From Adhaeribacter arboris (lineage in GTDB: Bacteria; Bacteroidota; Bacteroidia; Cytophagales; Hymenobacteraceae), in the NCBI RefSeq assembly GCF_003023845.1, contig NZ_PYFT01000001.1, positions 4,154,001 through 4,218,000 of the forward strand: a DNA stretch of 64,000 bases, in the 5' to 3' direction. Below the pieces are notes generated by a model. The model was not told where the DNA came from. It searched no databases and was given only the letters and a program-made list of their open reading frames with translations. Shown here piece after piece: positions 45,201 to 52,144 of this stretch (position 1 is its first letter; each line of letters begins with the position of its first letter). The translations under genes were made by a program, and so were the position numbers.

Positions 45201-45484
45201 CCGCAGACGATAATTCTGGCCTGGTACTTCAAGCATACCCCAACCCTAATCCGGGAGAAAAAATAGATATTACCTTAAAGAATTTTGCCCGCAAAGAACA
45301 CGTAAACCTAACCCTTTATGACTTTGCCGGCCGCTTGATTCTCGCTAAAGATATAATAGTCGATGGGCAAGGAGCTGCCCAAACGCAGTTCTCTCAGGAG
45401 CGTTCCTTAAGCCAAGGTATGTATCTCATAAAAGCGCAGGGCCTTTCGGGGGTAGTTTACACCAAACTTTTAGTTGAAAAATAA
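39284..45484 (+). CDS. Giant T9SS-exported multidomain protein (Ig-like, malectin, beta-propeller)
   Basis: 2066 residues. An N-terminal hydrophobic signal (about 1-37). Two copies of a roughly 250-residue LamG-like module (about 60-310 and 408-660; e.g. NNNQLNTLGVQVDSRNKLQI and NNQLNTLGVLVNGRQKLKIE) flank a cadherin-like Ig domain (about 315-405). Then come an Ig-like domain, a malectin-like domain (about 768-950), a BACON-like segment, a Big_5-like segment (about 1066-1180), a six-bladed sorbosone dehydrogenase-like propeller (about 1190-1650), and a choice-of-anchor D domain (about 1655-1765). The C-terminal T9SS type A sorting domain (about 1982-2066; LQAYPNPNPGEKIDITLKNF) sends it across the outer membrane. 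It is probably a cell-surface carbohydrate-binding adhesin or oxidase. Its catalytic state is unknown. It has its own terminator. Confidence 0.95.
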   Translation: MKATSTSNYIFFLFFWKKKYFTLCLLGFMLLIPPATWARILTPDLTSPEIATKVPSSIFADSCSSLSTLPCAQLQVSLPYKLTFDAPIPNTLADKDTAGTGFTLTLPYSGTRLPEDSAVSVPTVPGYERAKLTLLNGTLQVVTNKGFARNTNNNQLNTLGVQVDSRNKLQIETTLLNPHNGVDSQQAGLWIGLSDKMYLQLVVSGNRIELRREVNDVSNVDDQLTTDIIPGLDIQKVRLRLVIDPVTNTAEAFYSTDSVTYFNVGAAYPTTSLSIASMGLTASRVYTGILASHRNSAAPVTYSFDDFAISLPGTPLAVQAPVDQVLPGDSTFSLSVGQYTDPDGQPLTYTATLLDGSPLPTWITFASRNLTFSGRTPIEGASLAVKITAIDPSSLSVTTYFNLKVLPVACSPRSILACSKLGVSLPYILRFNTPKSNTLPDQSGFGSGFTMVLPYSGMRHPEDSAVFNPIAPAYEPSKILLNNGFLQLTTTKGLIDTTHNNQLNTLGVLVNGRQKLKIETTLINPYNGTFNEQAGLWIGRTDKTYLKLVVVGNRIELRREVNDTTNLEDQRLTSPIPGLDSQKVHLRLVVDPFTHTAEAFYSTDSVTYFNVGEAYATKALSTDSMDLAISRIYGGIMVSQGNSITPVVYAFDGFNVQAFSNPVKPKLTFLPDHLTYTIVPGGSIIDQNTVLSANVGAPAINLTQETTVDWLSLPTAQTGILTFGPSQINSNQITPTQMPGSYLTSVIAQAEGYQSDTLVIQVTVNPPLPDLMVNFQDSATVPPAGWLADFGQAFGPRTGVNQGSNLTYGWKKRSDQTPLDLSGGGTMPGNGRNRNTPPDVRLATFLHMQADDISGSFDGIKEEGYWEIKVPNGFYDVTVTAGDAIIEPNVPESHSLNVEGVQAISNFEPSGLEGSLTRFKTATARINVKDSLLTITADGGINTKINSASIVPVSTGPYAFWSTDAQHISIRKDYFLSRTFSLELNNSSRVTDVTYTLTATYDAGVKDWLKFSASHVGTEPNVTFNYTAARNLPPGTYTAIVSASTPDFVSALLTVKVTVLDVESILPYVVSSTPENGATHVNINTVSIAANNLYVPEVPGFRGGVDNSTLNTSTVKLFKITDTETTEIVGVVQGTGGGDAISFSPTYALEPNTHYKLVITSGVKSNSGQSFLPYEADFTTGGNSNGTAGPSSIAFTKEPIAGTIGKQYTSVTIGPDRKFYALRMSGTIERFTINPQDGTLSNMEVISTLEDKYGERTAIGLTFDPTSTETNPIAWVTHSTGGFTNVGTFDGNLSKLSGPNLQEEQLVITRLPRSTKDHLTNSVAFGPDGALYISQGSNSSMGAYDRSWQQEESLLAGTVLRLDLNKLTNFTLPLNARTTADQSLINTAPAESVWLIDGTYNPYATNAPLTIYASGVRNAYDLVWHSNGQLYLPTNGSAAGGNSPASVPGTRRPDGTFYDGPAVAATTGVQVQNDWLFRVNPQRPLGYFGHPNPMRGEFLAFRGFKDNNLYPVGTGSDANFRGAAFDFELNKSPNGIIEYKSETFNGALKGKLFVCRFSGGSDIVILEPGSKVYDPAISPENDKKYDIVKVQSGSGLFGIEGLSGFANPLDITEDVQTGNLYVIEFNWNNSRDKTSQITLLRPKAITTKAPIATVTPTKITENDVVDEIPGEKNTITVGNSGNADLKVTGIVLEGMDSNQFELSGVPDISADSPLEVAANTAFTFNVLFNPASTGIKTATIKIYSENYSVLEVALNGLGTAGEGGSNEPSLQVIVNAHGFKTNIGDDDINTAIIHSTQAKAALLGAEVPVQQFVSATNALASVEPLAVFSNPDASGIITALGWYALGNPTLTKELFTVANNRSQTLNVQATGKLVFRPGSAPFGFYTRWPSLAHPQIYSKDSLNAFPNAIPHHFRVYPLKDQNDSVVTNAYLVAVEAVADDQDYQDLVFIVRNVKPFPAIPPDVLGVDPSPSAPADDNSGLVLQAYPNPNPGEKIDITLKNFARKEHVNLTLYDFAGRLILAKDIIVDGQGAAQTQFSQERSLSQGMYLIKAQGLSGVVYTKLLVEK

Positions 45485-45544
45485 AAACCGCCAAAATAAA
45501 AAGAGGGCGTTATAACATTCGCTCTCTGTTTATTTTGGCGGTTT
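45485..45544. terminator. 25-base-arm terminator hairpin of the giant gene
   Basis: Left arm begins AAACCGCCAAAATAAA (45485) and right arm ends TTTATTTTGGCGGTTT (45544); 25-base arms with two mismatches (one a wobble) around a 10-base loop. It starts at the stop codon and ends in a T-run, a strong rho-independent terminator. Confidence 0.88.
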
Positions 45545-45851
45545 AAAACAAGATTTAGGCAAGCCTTCAATCTAAAGGCAAATTTGCCGTAACATCTAAA
45601 TCTATTCCTAATGCCGGTCGGACAAAGATTTATTTTTTAAAACAACAACTAACCAGAGAACTGATATAATTAAGCCGGCGGTAGAATATACTAAAATTGC
45701 TAAGGGATTCATGAAAAAGAATAAGTAGAGAATACCATAAAAATACAATTTTCACAAAGCAAATTAAGATCCAATTATCCTACTAAATAAAAAATAGTTA
45801 TTCGTACTTTAAAACTATCCTAAAATCAGCTGTTCTTCTCTGGTTTGCTCT

Positions 45852-45892
45852 CCGTTCTGCGTAGAACGCTGCGCTAACTCTACGCAGAACGG
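45852..45892. repeat. Family D repeat, copy 2 (perfect hairpin)
   Basis: CCGTTCTGCGTAGA (45852-45865) and TCTACGCAGAACGG (45879-45892) are exact inverse complements around 13 bases. Related copies at 31135-31194 and 46667-46725. The rest of 45545-46133 is AT-rich with only a 19-codon ORF at 46050-46109 (MRVETIDDYLHCMSKGIAM). Confidence 0.85.
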
Positions 45893-46133
45893 AAAGTTTA
45901 AATAATTGATTAATTTATATCGATTTTATTACTCCGCCTATAATTGAATAAAAATTGGTCAAGATCTTAATATAAATTGAAGTGGTTTAATTATCTTTTT
46001 ACGAAAGATAAGCTCTGGAAATTAATTATAAACTATAATCTTTAATAAAATGCGCGTAGAAACGATAGATGATTACCTACACTGTATGTCTAAAGGAATT
46101 GCTATGTAGGTTAATAACTCAAATATTGAGTTG

Positions 46134-46673
46134 ATGTCCTTTATTGTTCAAGACATGAAGAATGGGACAGTAAACACATTAAGACAGCGGTACAAAATTA
46201 ATACTCGCAATGATGAGTATTTCTACACAGAAAATTCTATTCTGCCTTTTGGTAAACATAAAGGAAATACTATAAAATGCATCTTTAAATGCGAAACCAA
46301 TTATATTGAATGGTGTTTAACAAATGCAGACTCCTTTTGTATTAACCTTGACACTTTAAAGATAATGCAAATAACTAAACCTTGGATTTCAGATGATTTA
46401 GATTTTTTCCAAAATTCTGAAGAGTTCATATTAGATATTAGAACCTTTGAAAAAGACAAAAATGGATTTCCATATTCTAATAGAATCCGAGAAGCAAACT
46501 TCTCGTTTTCAGCAAATGCTTTAGAAGAAAACAGAATAAAATTAGCTACAAAACTAAATGCTTATAATGTTTTGCGTGGTGGAGATTGGTCAAGTTCTAA
46601 CCCAATTTCTTTCAAAGGAACAACAAAAAAAAATAAAAATACTCTTCGATTAAACCAGTTCGGCTATACGTAG
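46134..46673 (+). CDS. Hypothetical protein with exodeoxyribonuclease X-like C-terminal motif, possibly 3'-truncated
   Basis: 179 residues from ATG 46134 (an adjacent TTG at 46131 is an alternative). Residues about 35-65 (LPFGKHKGNTIKCIFKCETN, YIEWCLTNA) match the small domain found at the C-terminus of exonuclease X-like and DUF3820 proteins (normally MPFGKYKGKTIEEI...YxxWxL). The rest is uncharacterised. The gene is AT-rich, unlike its neighbours. The stop TAG lies inside a family D repeat (46667-46725), so the C-terminus may have been cut off by repeat insertion. Function unknown; foreign origin likely. Confidence 0.72.
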   Translation: MSFIVQDMKNGTVNTLRQRYKINTRNDEYFYTENSILPFGKHKGNTIKCIFKCETNYIEWCLTNADSFCINLDTLKIMQITKPWISDDLDFFQNSEEFILDIRTFEKDKNGFPYSNRIREANFSFSANALEENRIKLATKLNAYNVLRGGDWSSSNPISFKGTTKKNKNTLRLNQFGYT

Positions 46674-46725
46674 AGTTAGCAAAGCGCTCTATGCAGAACG
46701 GGACAGCCAATCTCCTGATTGGCGT
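46667..46725. repeat. Family D repeat, copy 3 (overlaps a gene end)
   Basis: ACGTAGAGTTAGC..GCGCTCTATGCAGAACGG and then AGCCAATCTCCTGATTGGC. It supplies the last codons and stop of the gene at 46134 and separates it from the convergent kinase gene at 46757. Confidence 0.7.
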
Positions 46726-46756
46726 TACAGGCAAACACTACCCAAACTACCAAAAC

Positions 46757-48118
46757 CTAAAACTGCAAAGTAAAAGTAGTGCCGTGGTTTTCTTTGGATT
46801 TTACCTGGATATTGCCTTTGTGCAGGTGCATGATTTGCTTGGCCAGGCTCAGGCCAATGCCGGAACCATCTTTGTGCGCCGTAAAGAAAGGAATAAAAAT
46901 ACTTTCGATAATTTCTTCCGGAATGCCGCTGCCGTTATCGGCTACTTCGATGTAAATTTTTTCGTTTTCCTGTTTACCAGCTCTTAGCTTAATGGTAGGA
47001 TTTGGCCGGCCGAGTACGGCCCGTTGAGCATTGAGTATCAAGTTAATCAATACCTGTTCCAGTAAGCGGGGGTCGGCTTGTAGGGTTAAATCAAGGGTGT
47101 TTATCTCGGTTACCAGCAGAATGTTTTTTTCCTCTAACTGCGGGTTCATGAGCGTGTAAATACTGTTCAGCAGTTCTTCCACGTACACGGTTGTGAGCAG
47201 CAGGTCGTTTACTTTACTCAGGTTACGGTACGTTTTCGCGAAACGCAGCAAACCTTCGCCCCGGTTCTGAATAATTTCAATGCCTTCTTCTAAATCCTGC
47301 AACAGTTCGCCGTTGGGCTGGGGAATTTGCTCTTGTTCGTATTGTTCCCGGTTCAGGCGCAAATGGCGGCGCATGGTATCGGCCAGCGACGAAATGGGGG
47401 CTACCGAGTTCATGAGTTCGTGCGTCATTACACGCAGTAATTTTTGCCAGGCTTCGGTTTCGGTTTCGTCAATGGCAGTACTCACGTTTTTAAAGGCTAC
47501 CAATAGTAAGTCGCGCTGCTGCATCTTAAAGGCCGTAGCCGACAAGAGCAACTGCATGGGTTGCTGATTAACGCGCAGCTTTATTAGTTGGCTATCGTTG
47601 GGTTTCAGCTTGATAATAGCTTCGTGCAAGGCTTCGTTCCTTCTTTGTAAGGAATCGATTTGTTTTAAATAAGGCAGCCCCAGCGTGCGTTTAAAAGCTT
47701 CATTTATCCATTCTACTTCGCCGGTGGCGGCATCAAACGAAATAATACCGGTATCAATCAGTTGCAAAATGGTTTGCAAATAATGAAACTGGGCTTCTTT
47801 CTCGAATTGCAGTTGCTTAAACGTGTTGTTAATCTGGTTAAAGGCGTGGTGCAGTTGCCGCAGCGACGGATTGGTGTGCTTTTCGTTAAACTGCTGCGAA
47901 AAGTCGCGGTACTTTACCGCCAGAATAAATTTAGCCAGTTCGTTGTTGCTGCGCGTTACATAGCGGGCCAGTTCCCAAACTAAACCGATTAAAATACTCG
48001 CGGCAAAAATTACCTGTGGGTACGCCCGCTGGATAAAATAATACACCGCGGCGTACAACAGAACAAAAATAAAGAAGAGCCGAAAAAATATACCGACTTC
48101 GAGGCGCTTAAATGTCAT
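46757..48118 (-). CDS. Membrane-bound sensor histidine kinase (NtrB-like)
   Basis: 453 residues from ATG at 48118; a frame extension to 48340 runs through the upstream gene and is rejected. Two membrane helices (about 11-28 and 34-52), then a HAMP/PAS-like region (about 105-215), the phosphoacceptor helix VMTHELMNSVAPISSLADTM with H233, and an ATPase domain with N box NLILNAQRAVLG, G1 ADNGSGIPE, and G2 DGSGIGLSLAKQIMHLH. It overlaps the end of the sigma-54 response regulator by 11 bases, forming a translationally coupled two-component pair. It probably senses membrane stress or an exporter substrate; the signal is unknown. Confidence 0.93.
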   Translation of the reverse strand: MTFKRLEVGIFFRLFFIFVLLYAAVYYFIQRAYPQVIFAASILIGLVWELARYVTRSNNELAKFILAVKYRDFSQQFNEKHTNPSLRQLHHAFNQINNTFKQLQFEKEAQFHYLQTILQLIDTGIISFDAATGEVEWINEAFKRTLGLPYLKQIDSLQRRNEALHEAIIKLKPNDSQLIKLRVNQQPMQLLLSATAFKMQQRDLLLVAFKNVSTAIDETETEAWQKLLRVMTHELMNSVAPISSLADTMRRHLRLNREQYEQEQIPQPNGELLQDLEEGIEIIQNRGEGLLRFAKTYRNLSKVNDLLLTTVYVEELLNSIYTLMNPQLEEKNILLVTEINTLDLTLQADPRLLEQVLINLILNAQRAVLGRPNPTIKLRAGKQENEKIYIEVADNGSGIPEEIIESIFIPFFTAHKDGSGIGLSLAKQIMHLHKGNIQVKSKENHGTTFTLQF

Positions 48119-49487
48119 GTTTCTCGAGGCGGCGGTACAAGGCCGTGCGGGTGATGCCCAATTCTTTGGCGGCTTTAGAAATATTACCTTTGTTGCGTTC
48201 AATGACGCGCATAATCGTAGTGCGCTCCACTTCGCTAAGTTGCAGCGGTCCTTCGTCGGGAACAGTGGTTGGCGCGGTTGCGTGCACAGGCTGTTCCATG
48301 GCCGAAAAAGCAAAATCCTGGGGCCGCAGTTCCTGACCATCGGCTAAGATAATGGCGCGTTCTACGGCGTGCTGTAATTCCCGGATGTTTCCCGGCCAGC
48401 TATGCTGCTTTAACTTTTTAAGCGCCCCATCCGAGAGGTACGGTACCGGTTTATGGTTTTTCTGAGCGTAGTGCGCCGCAAAATGGCGGGCGAGTAAAAT
48501 AACATCGTCGCCGCGTTCGCGGAGCGGCGGTAAAGTAATTTCCACGGTATTAATGCGGTAAATTAAATCTTTCCGGAACTGATTTTTAGCGGCTAACTCG
48601 TAAATAGGCACGTTGGTCGCCGATACCAAACGAATATCAATGGGAATTTGCTGATTGCTGCCCAAAGGAATAACCAGGCGGTTTTGCAAGGCCGTCAGTA
48701 TTTTGGCTTGCTGCGGCAGCGAAATATTACCAATTTCATCCAGAAACAATGTTCCGCCATTAGCCGCTTCAAACCGGCCGGTACGGTCTTCTTTGGCATC
48801 GGTAAAGGAGCCTTTTTTATGGCCAAACAGCTCGCTTTCAAATAAGCCTTCGCTTAGCGCGGCCAAATCGGCGGTGATAAACGGCTTGTTGGCCCGGAAC
48901 GATTTTTGGTGCAGCGCCCGCGCTACCAGTTCTTTACCGGTTCCGTTTTCCCCCAGAATTAAAACGTTGGCTTCGGTAGGAGCAATTTTATCAATTTTGT
49001 AAAACACATCTTGCATGGCTTCCGATTGGCCCAACATATCAAAGCCTTCGGTAGCGGCTTTGGGGCGCGGAGCGGTTTTGTTGGCGTGTTCGCCGCTGGT
49101 ATGGCCGGCGCAGGCTTTTTCCAGGGCTTCGAGCAGCTTCTCGTTGCGCCAGGGTTTCACAATAAAATCGGTAGCTCCTTCTTTTAAAGCGCGTACGGCC
49201 AGTTCTACGTCGCCGTAAGCCGTAATCATAACTACGGTGGCATTTTTATCTTTTTCCAGAATTTTGTTCAGCCAAAAAAAGCCTTCGTTGCCGGTATTCA
49301 GTGCACTCTTATAATTCATGTCCAGGAAAATAACATCAAAGGCCTGCTTCGATAACAGGGAAAGCAAGTTCTCCGGATTTTTTTCCGTTACTACTTCTTT
49401 TACTTCGGTTTTTAGCAGCATTTTTACGGCAAACAGCACGTCGCTCTCGTCATCTACTACTAAAACCCGGGCATTTTTGGTATTCAT
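48108..49487 (-). CDS. Sigma-54-dependent NtrC-family response regulator
   Basis: 459 residues. REC domain with acidic pocket D12/D13 and phosphorylation site D56 (VIFLDMNYK), and the switch K in DFIVKPW. AAA+ domain with Walker A GENGTGKE (about 183-190), GSFTDAKE in place of the GAFTGA sigma-54 contact loop (normal for Bacteroidota), Walker B GGTLFLDEIG, and R-fingers near LPPLRERGDDV. C-terminal Fis-type helix-turn-helix (GNISKAAKELGITRTALYRR). Divergently transcribed from the efflux adaptor gene, whose upstream region carries a sigma-54-like promoter, so it likely activates that exporter. Confidence 0.95.
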   Translation of the reverse strand: MNTKNARVLVVDDESDVLFAVKMLLKTEVKEVVTEKNPENLLSLLSKQAFDVIFLDMNYKSALNTGNEGFFWLNKILEKDKNATVVMITAYGDVELAVRALKEGATDFIVKPWRNEKLLEALEKACAGHTSGEHANKTAPRPKAATEGFDMLGQSEAMQDVFYKIDKIAPTEANVLILGENGTGKELVARALHQKSFRANKPFITADLAALSEGLFESELFGHKKGSFTDAKEDRTGRFEAANGGTLFLDEIGNISLPQQAKILTALQNRLVIPLGSNQQIPIDIRLVSATNVPIYELAAKNQFRKDLIYRINTVEITLPPLRERGDDVILLARHFAAHYAQKNHKPVPYLSDGALKKLKQHSWPGNIRELQHAVERAIILADGQELRPQDFAFSAMEQPVHATAPTTVPDEGPLQLSEVERTTIMRVIERNKGNISKAAKELGITRTALYRRLEKHDI

Positions 49488-49695
49488 GTGTGGATTTGGA
49501 TTAGATTAATTTATTACGAATATAAGTAGGTTTTTTAATAATTCCTGCAAGAAAAGTCCTGTTGTTTTTGGTATTTTGTAAGCTGTTACATCACCGGACA
49601 CTTTGCCGCGAAGAGGTGTATCAAAACCGAACATTTTTTTACCTAATTGAGTATTATATAGTGCTAAACTACTTAAAATAAACAAGTTACATAAT

Positions 49696-49711
49696 TGGCA
49701 TTTTTATTTCT
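49696..49711 (+). promoter_or_regulatory. Candidate sigma-54 (-24/-12) promoter for the efflux module
   Basis: TGGCATTTTTATTTCT matches the consensus TGGCAcgnnnnTTgcw at TGGCA, at TT in the -12 half, and at the C and the following T; only the G of the -12 element is a T. Predicted start is about 49722, giving a 19-base leader to the ATG at 49741. The gene for an NtrC-type activator is divergent, 250 bases upstream, which supports this call. Confidence 0.5.
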
Positions 49712-49740
49712 CTAAGTGGTTACAAGAAATGACATAATAA

Positions 49741-51015
49741 ATGTATACAACAATGGATGTTTTAATTAAAAAAAAGAAGTGGACTACGCAACGGATTGTA
49801 AGCCTGGCGATGGGCGCGTTAGTGGTTTTGCTGGTAGGCGCTTCTTATTTTTCGACTAGCGGCAAAGCCAAACTCAATGTAGATACCAATAAAATTACGA
49901 TTAGCCCGGTTACCAAAGGCAATTTCCAGGAATTTATTCCCTTAGATGGCATTGTGCTCCCTATTAAAACCATTTACCTCGATGCGACGGAAGGCGGTAC
50001 TGTGCAGAAGATTTTAGTAGAAGACGGCGCCCAATTAAAGCAAGGTACGCCTATTGTGCAACTGGCCAATACCGACTTACAACTCGAAATGATGAACCGC
50101 GAAACGGCGGTGTTTGATTTAATTAACAACATGAACACCACGCGCAACCTGATGCAGCAAAACCGCATTTCGCAGCTAAACCAACTCGCCGATATCGACT
50201 ACAACCTGCGCGATGCCCAACGCTTATACGACATGAACAAAAAACTTTACGAAGAAAAAGTAGTGCCGAAACAAGAATATCTGCAAGCCAAATACAAATA
50301 CGATTATCAGGTTCAGAAACGCCAGTTGACGCTGCGCACTTTAAAGCAAGATTCCCTGAATATGCACCAGCAATTAGCCCAGATGAAAGAATCGGTGGAA
50401 CGGATGCAGAACAACCTGGCTTTAATGCGCAAAAAAATGGACGATTTACTGGTAAAAGCGCCGGTGGATGGTCAGATTACTTCGCTGAACGCCGAAATTG
50501 GGGAATCAAAAACCCGCGGCCAACGCCTGGGCCAGATTGATGTGCTGGATGGGTTTAAAGTGCGCGCCAATATTGATGAGCATTATATTTCCCGGGTATT
50601 TACCGGCCAGAAAGCAACTTTCTCTTTTGCGGGTAAAGATTACGACTTAAACGTGAAAAAAGTATTTACCCAGGTAACTAACGGTCAGTTTCAGGTAGAT
50701 ATGGAATTTGTGAACGAAGTACCCAAAGGAATCCGGCGCGGACAATCCTTGCAACTGCGCTTAGCGCTCTCCGACCAAACCCAAGCCGTTTTAGTACCAC
50801 GGGGTGGCTTTTACCAAAAAACCGGCGGCAACTGGATATTTAAAATCGATGAAAGTGGCAATAAAGCTTACCGCACCGAAATTCGTTTAGGCCGTCAAAA
50901 TCCGGAGTATTTCGAAGTAGTTTCCGGCTTGAATCCCGGCGACAAAGTAGTAACCTCGAGCTACGAAAACTACGAAGACATGGGCGAACTGGTCATTAAC
51001 GAAGAGAAAGAGTAG
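49741..51015 (+). CDS. HlyD/MacA-like periplasmic efflux adaptor
   Basis: 424 residues. One membrane helix (about 17-39), then the biotinyl-lipoyl-like hairpin LDATEGGTVQKILVEDGAQL and long alpha hairpin (NMNTTRNLMQQNRISQLNQL to LALMRKKMDDLLVKAPVDGQ), and a beta-barrel with LVPRGGFYQKTGGNWIFKID. Membrane fusion protein of an ABC- or RND-type tripartite exporter, periplasmic. The ABC ATPase (52145) and permeases (53378-61018) downstream are the likely partners (MacA-MacB-type), although a lipid-transport role is also possible. A second ATG at 49753 could serve as start. Expected to be driven by the sigma-54 promoter directly upstream. Confidence 0.93.
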   Translation: MYTTMDVLIKKKKWTTQRIVSLAMGALVVLLVGASYFSTSGKAKLNVDTNKITISPVTKGNFQEFIPLDGIVLPIKTIYLDATEGGTVQKILVEDGAQLKQGTPIVQLANTDLQLEMMNRETAVFDLINNMNTTRNLMQQNRISQLNQLADIDYNLRDAQRLYDMNKKLYEEKVVPKQEYLQAKYKYDYQVQKRQLTLRTLKQDSLNMHQQLAQMKESVERMQNNLALMRKKMDDLLVKAPVDGQITSLNAEIGESKTRGQRLGQIDVLDGFKVRANIDEHYISRVFTGQKATFSFAGKDYDLNVKKVFTQVTNGQFQVDMEFVNEVPKGIRRGQSLQLRLALSDQTQAVLVPRGGFYQKTGGNWIFKIDESGNKAYRTEIRLGRQNPEYFEVVSGLNPGDKVVTSSYENYEDMGELVINEEKE

Positions 51016-51087
51016 CCTGAATCGCAGATTTGCGCAGATTATTAAGATTATCCAAATTATAAATAATTTAAGCTAAAGCCGATAATT

Positions 51088-51282
51088 GTCCCCCTTGGAA
51101 GGGGGTAGGGGGATGATAAGGCAGCTAAATAAGTAAAAGATAGAACAACAGAGCAGAATAAGTATTATACTGAAAAGCTAAAGCCATTTGCTAAAACTTT
51201 ACGCCATGATTCTACTAAAGCGGAAATTAGATAATGGAAAGGCAAAGGTAAATCTTCCCCCTACCCCCTTCGAAGGGGGACA
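51088..51282. repeat. Family C foldback element (paired units)
   Basis: Left GTCCCCCTTGGAAGGGGGTA plus GGGGGATGAT (51088-51117); right TCTTCCCCCTACCCCCTTCG with AAGGGGGACA (51253-51282), inverse of the left, about 135 bases apart. Same design as 5551-5700. Confidence 0.88.
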
Positions 51283-51345
51283 AAATACTTAACTTATATA
51301 CATCAAATACTTGCATAACATCAAATAATAGAAGATAAAACAAAG

Positions 51346-52023
51346 ATGAGAGCCCGGGTTATAGTAGCGTATATGATTGCTTTTCTGTTCGTGCTCCGGG
51401 TACACGGACAGGAGAAGCCGACGCACTACAACCTGGCAGAATTAAGTAAAGCCAATCAATTAGAAGCCTACAACCGGGAAGTAAGTTCTTTTTCGGAAAA
51501 TGGCAAAAGCGGCATCCGCTTCTCCGAAAAAGAAAACGATGGCATTGCCTGGTTAAAAGGTGCTACTTTCTCAGACGGAATAATTGAGGTGGACATAAAG
51601 GGGAAAGACGTTTTACAGCAAAGTTTTGTGGGAGTAGCTTTTCACGGGGCGGACGATAAACAGTTTGAGGTGATTTATTTTCGTCCTTTTAATTTCCAAG
51701 CCCAGGATTCAGTTCGTCGTATTCACGCGGTACAATACGTATCGCTCCCGGATTTTGACTGGCAGCGTTTGCGCCAAGAACAAAACGGCAAATACGAAAA
51801 AGCCATTGGGTTAAAGGTAAATCCTAACGATTGGTTTCACGCGAAAATAGTTGTTCAATATCCGCAGATACAGGTATTTATTAATGGGGAAAGTAAGGTT
51901 AGTTTGCAGGTAGAGCAACTAAGTAACCGCCGGACTGGCAAATTAGGCTTGTGGGTAGGAAATCAATCAGATGGTGATTTTGCTAATCTAACCGTAGTAA
52001 ATAAGAAAAGTCCGGCCGAGTAA
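51346..52023 (+). CDS. Secreted LamG/DUF1080-like protein
   Basis: 225 residues with a signal peptide (about 1-21, cleaved near HGQ). A single concanavalin-like beta-sandwich: ISFSENGKSGIRFSEKEND-type strand pattern, GIIEVDIKGKDVLQQSFVGV, and NPNDWFHAKIVVQYPQIQVF then GKLGLWVGNQSDGDFANLTV, which matches the DUF1080 (3-keto-disaccharide hydrolase-type) and LamG-like families. No catalytic residues were identified. It sits between the adaptor and the ABC ATPase with a 330-base repeat gap before it. A link to the exporter is not supported beyond position. Confidence 0.85.
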   Translation: MRARVIVAYMIAFLFVLRVHGQEKPTHYNLAELSKANQLEAYNREVSSFSENGKSGIRFSEKENDGIAWLKGATFSDGIIEVDIKGKDVLQQSFVGVAFHGADDKQFEVIYFRPFNFQAQDSVRRIHAVQYVSLPDFDWQRLRQEQNGKYEKAIGLKVNPNDWFHAKIVVQYPQIQVFINGESKVSLQVEQLSNRRTGKLGLWVGNQSDGDFANLTVVNKKSPAE

Positions 52024-52144
52024 TCCCTTACGAACCGTACAGTATAATTGGTTCGGGAGAAATAAAATTTAAAATATAACAACGAGCCTTAGGGTAAAAT
52101 AAAAACAGAAACTAAAATATTAAAAATATTAATCGCTCATACTT

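Noticed and set aside
46050-46109. 19-codon ORF upstream of the ExoX-C-like gene
   Set aside because: Could be a leader peptide or fragment, but no supporting signal such as an attenuator was found.
48119-48340. Histidine kinase N-terminal extension to 48340
   Set aside because: This stretch is the +1/-1 frame of the response regulator gene; the product has no resemblance to a kinase N-terminus and the ATG at 48118 precedes two clear membrane helices.
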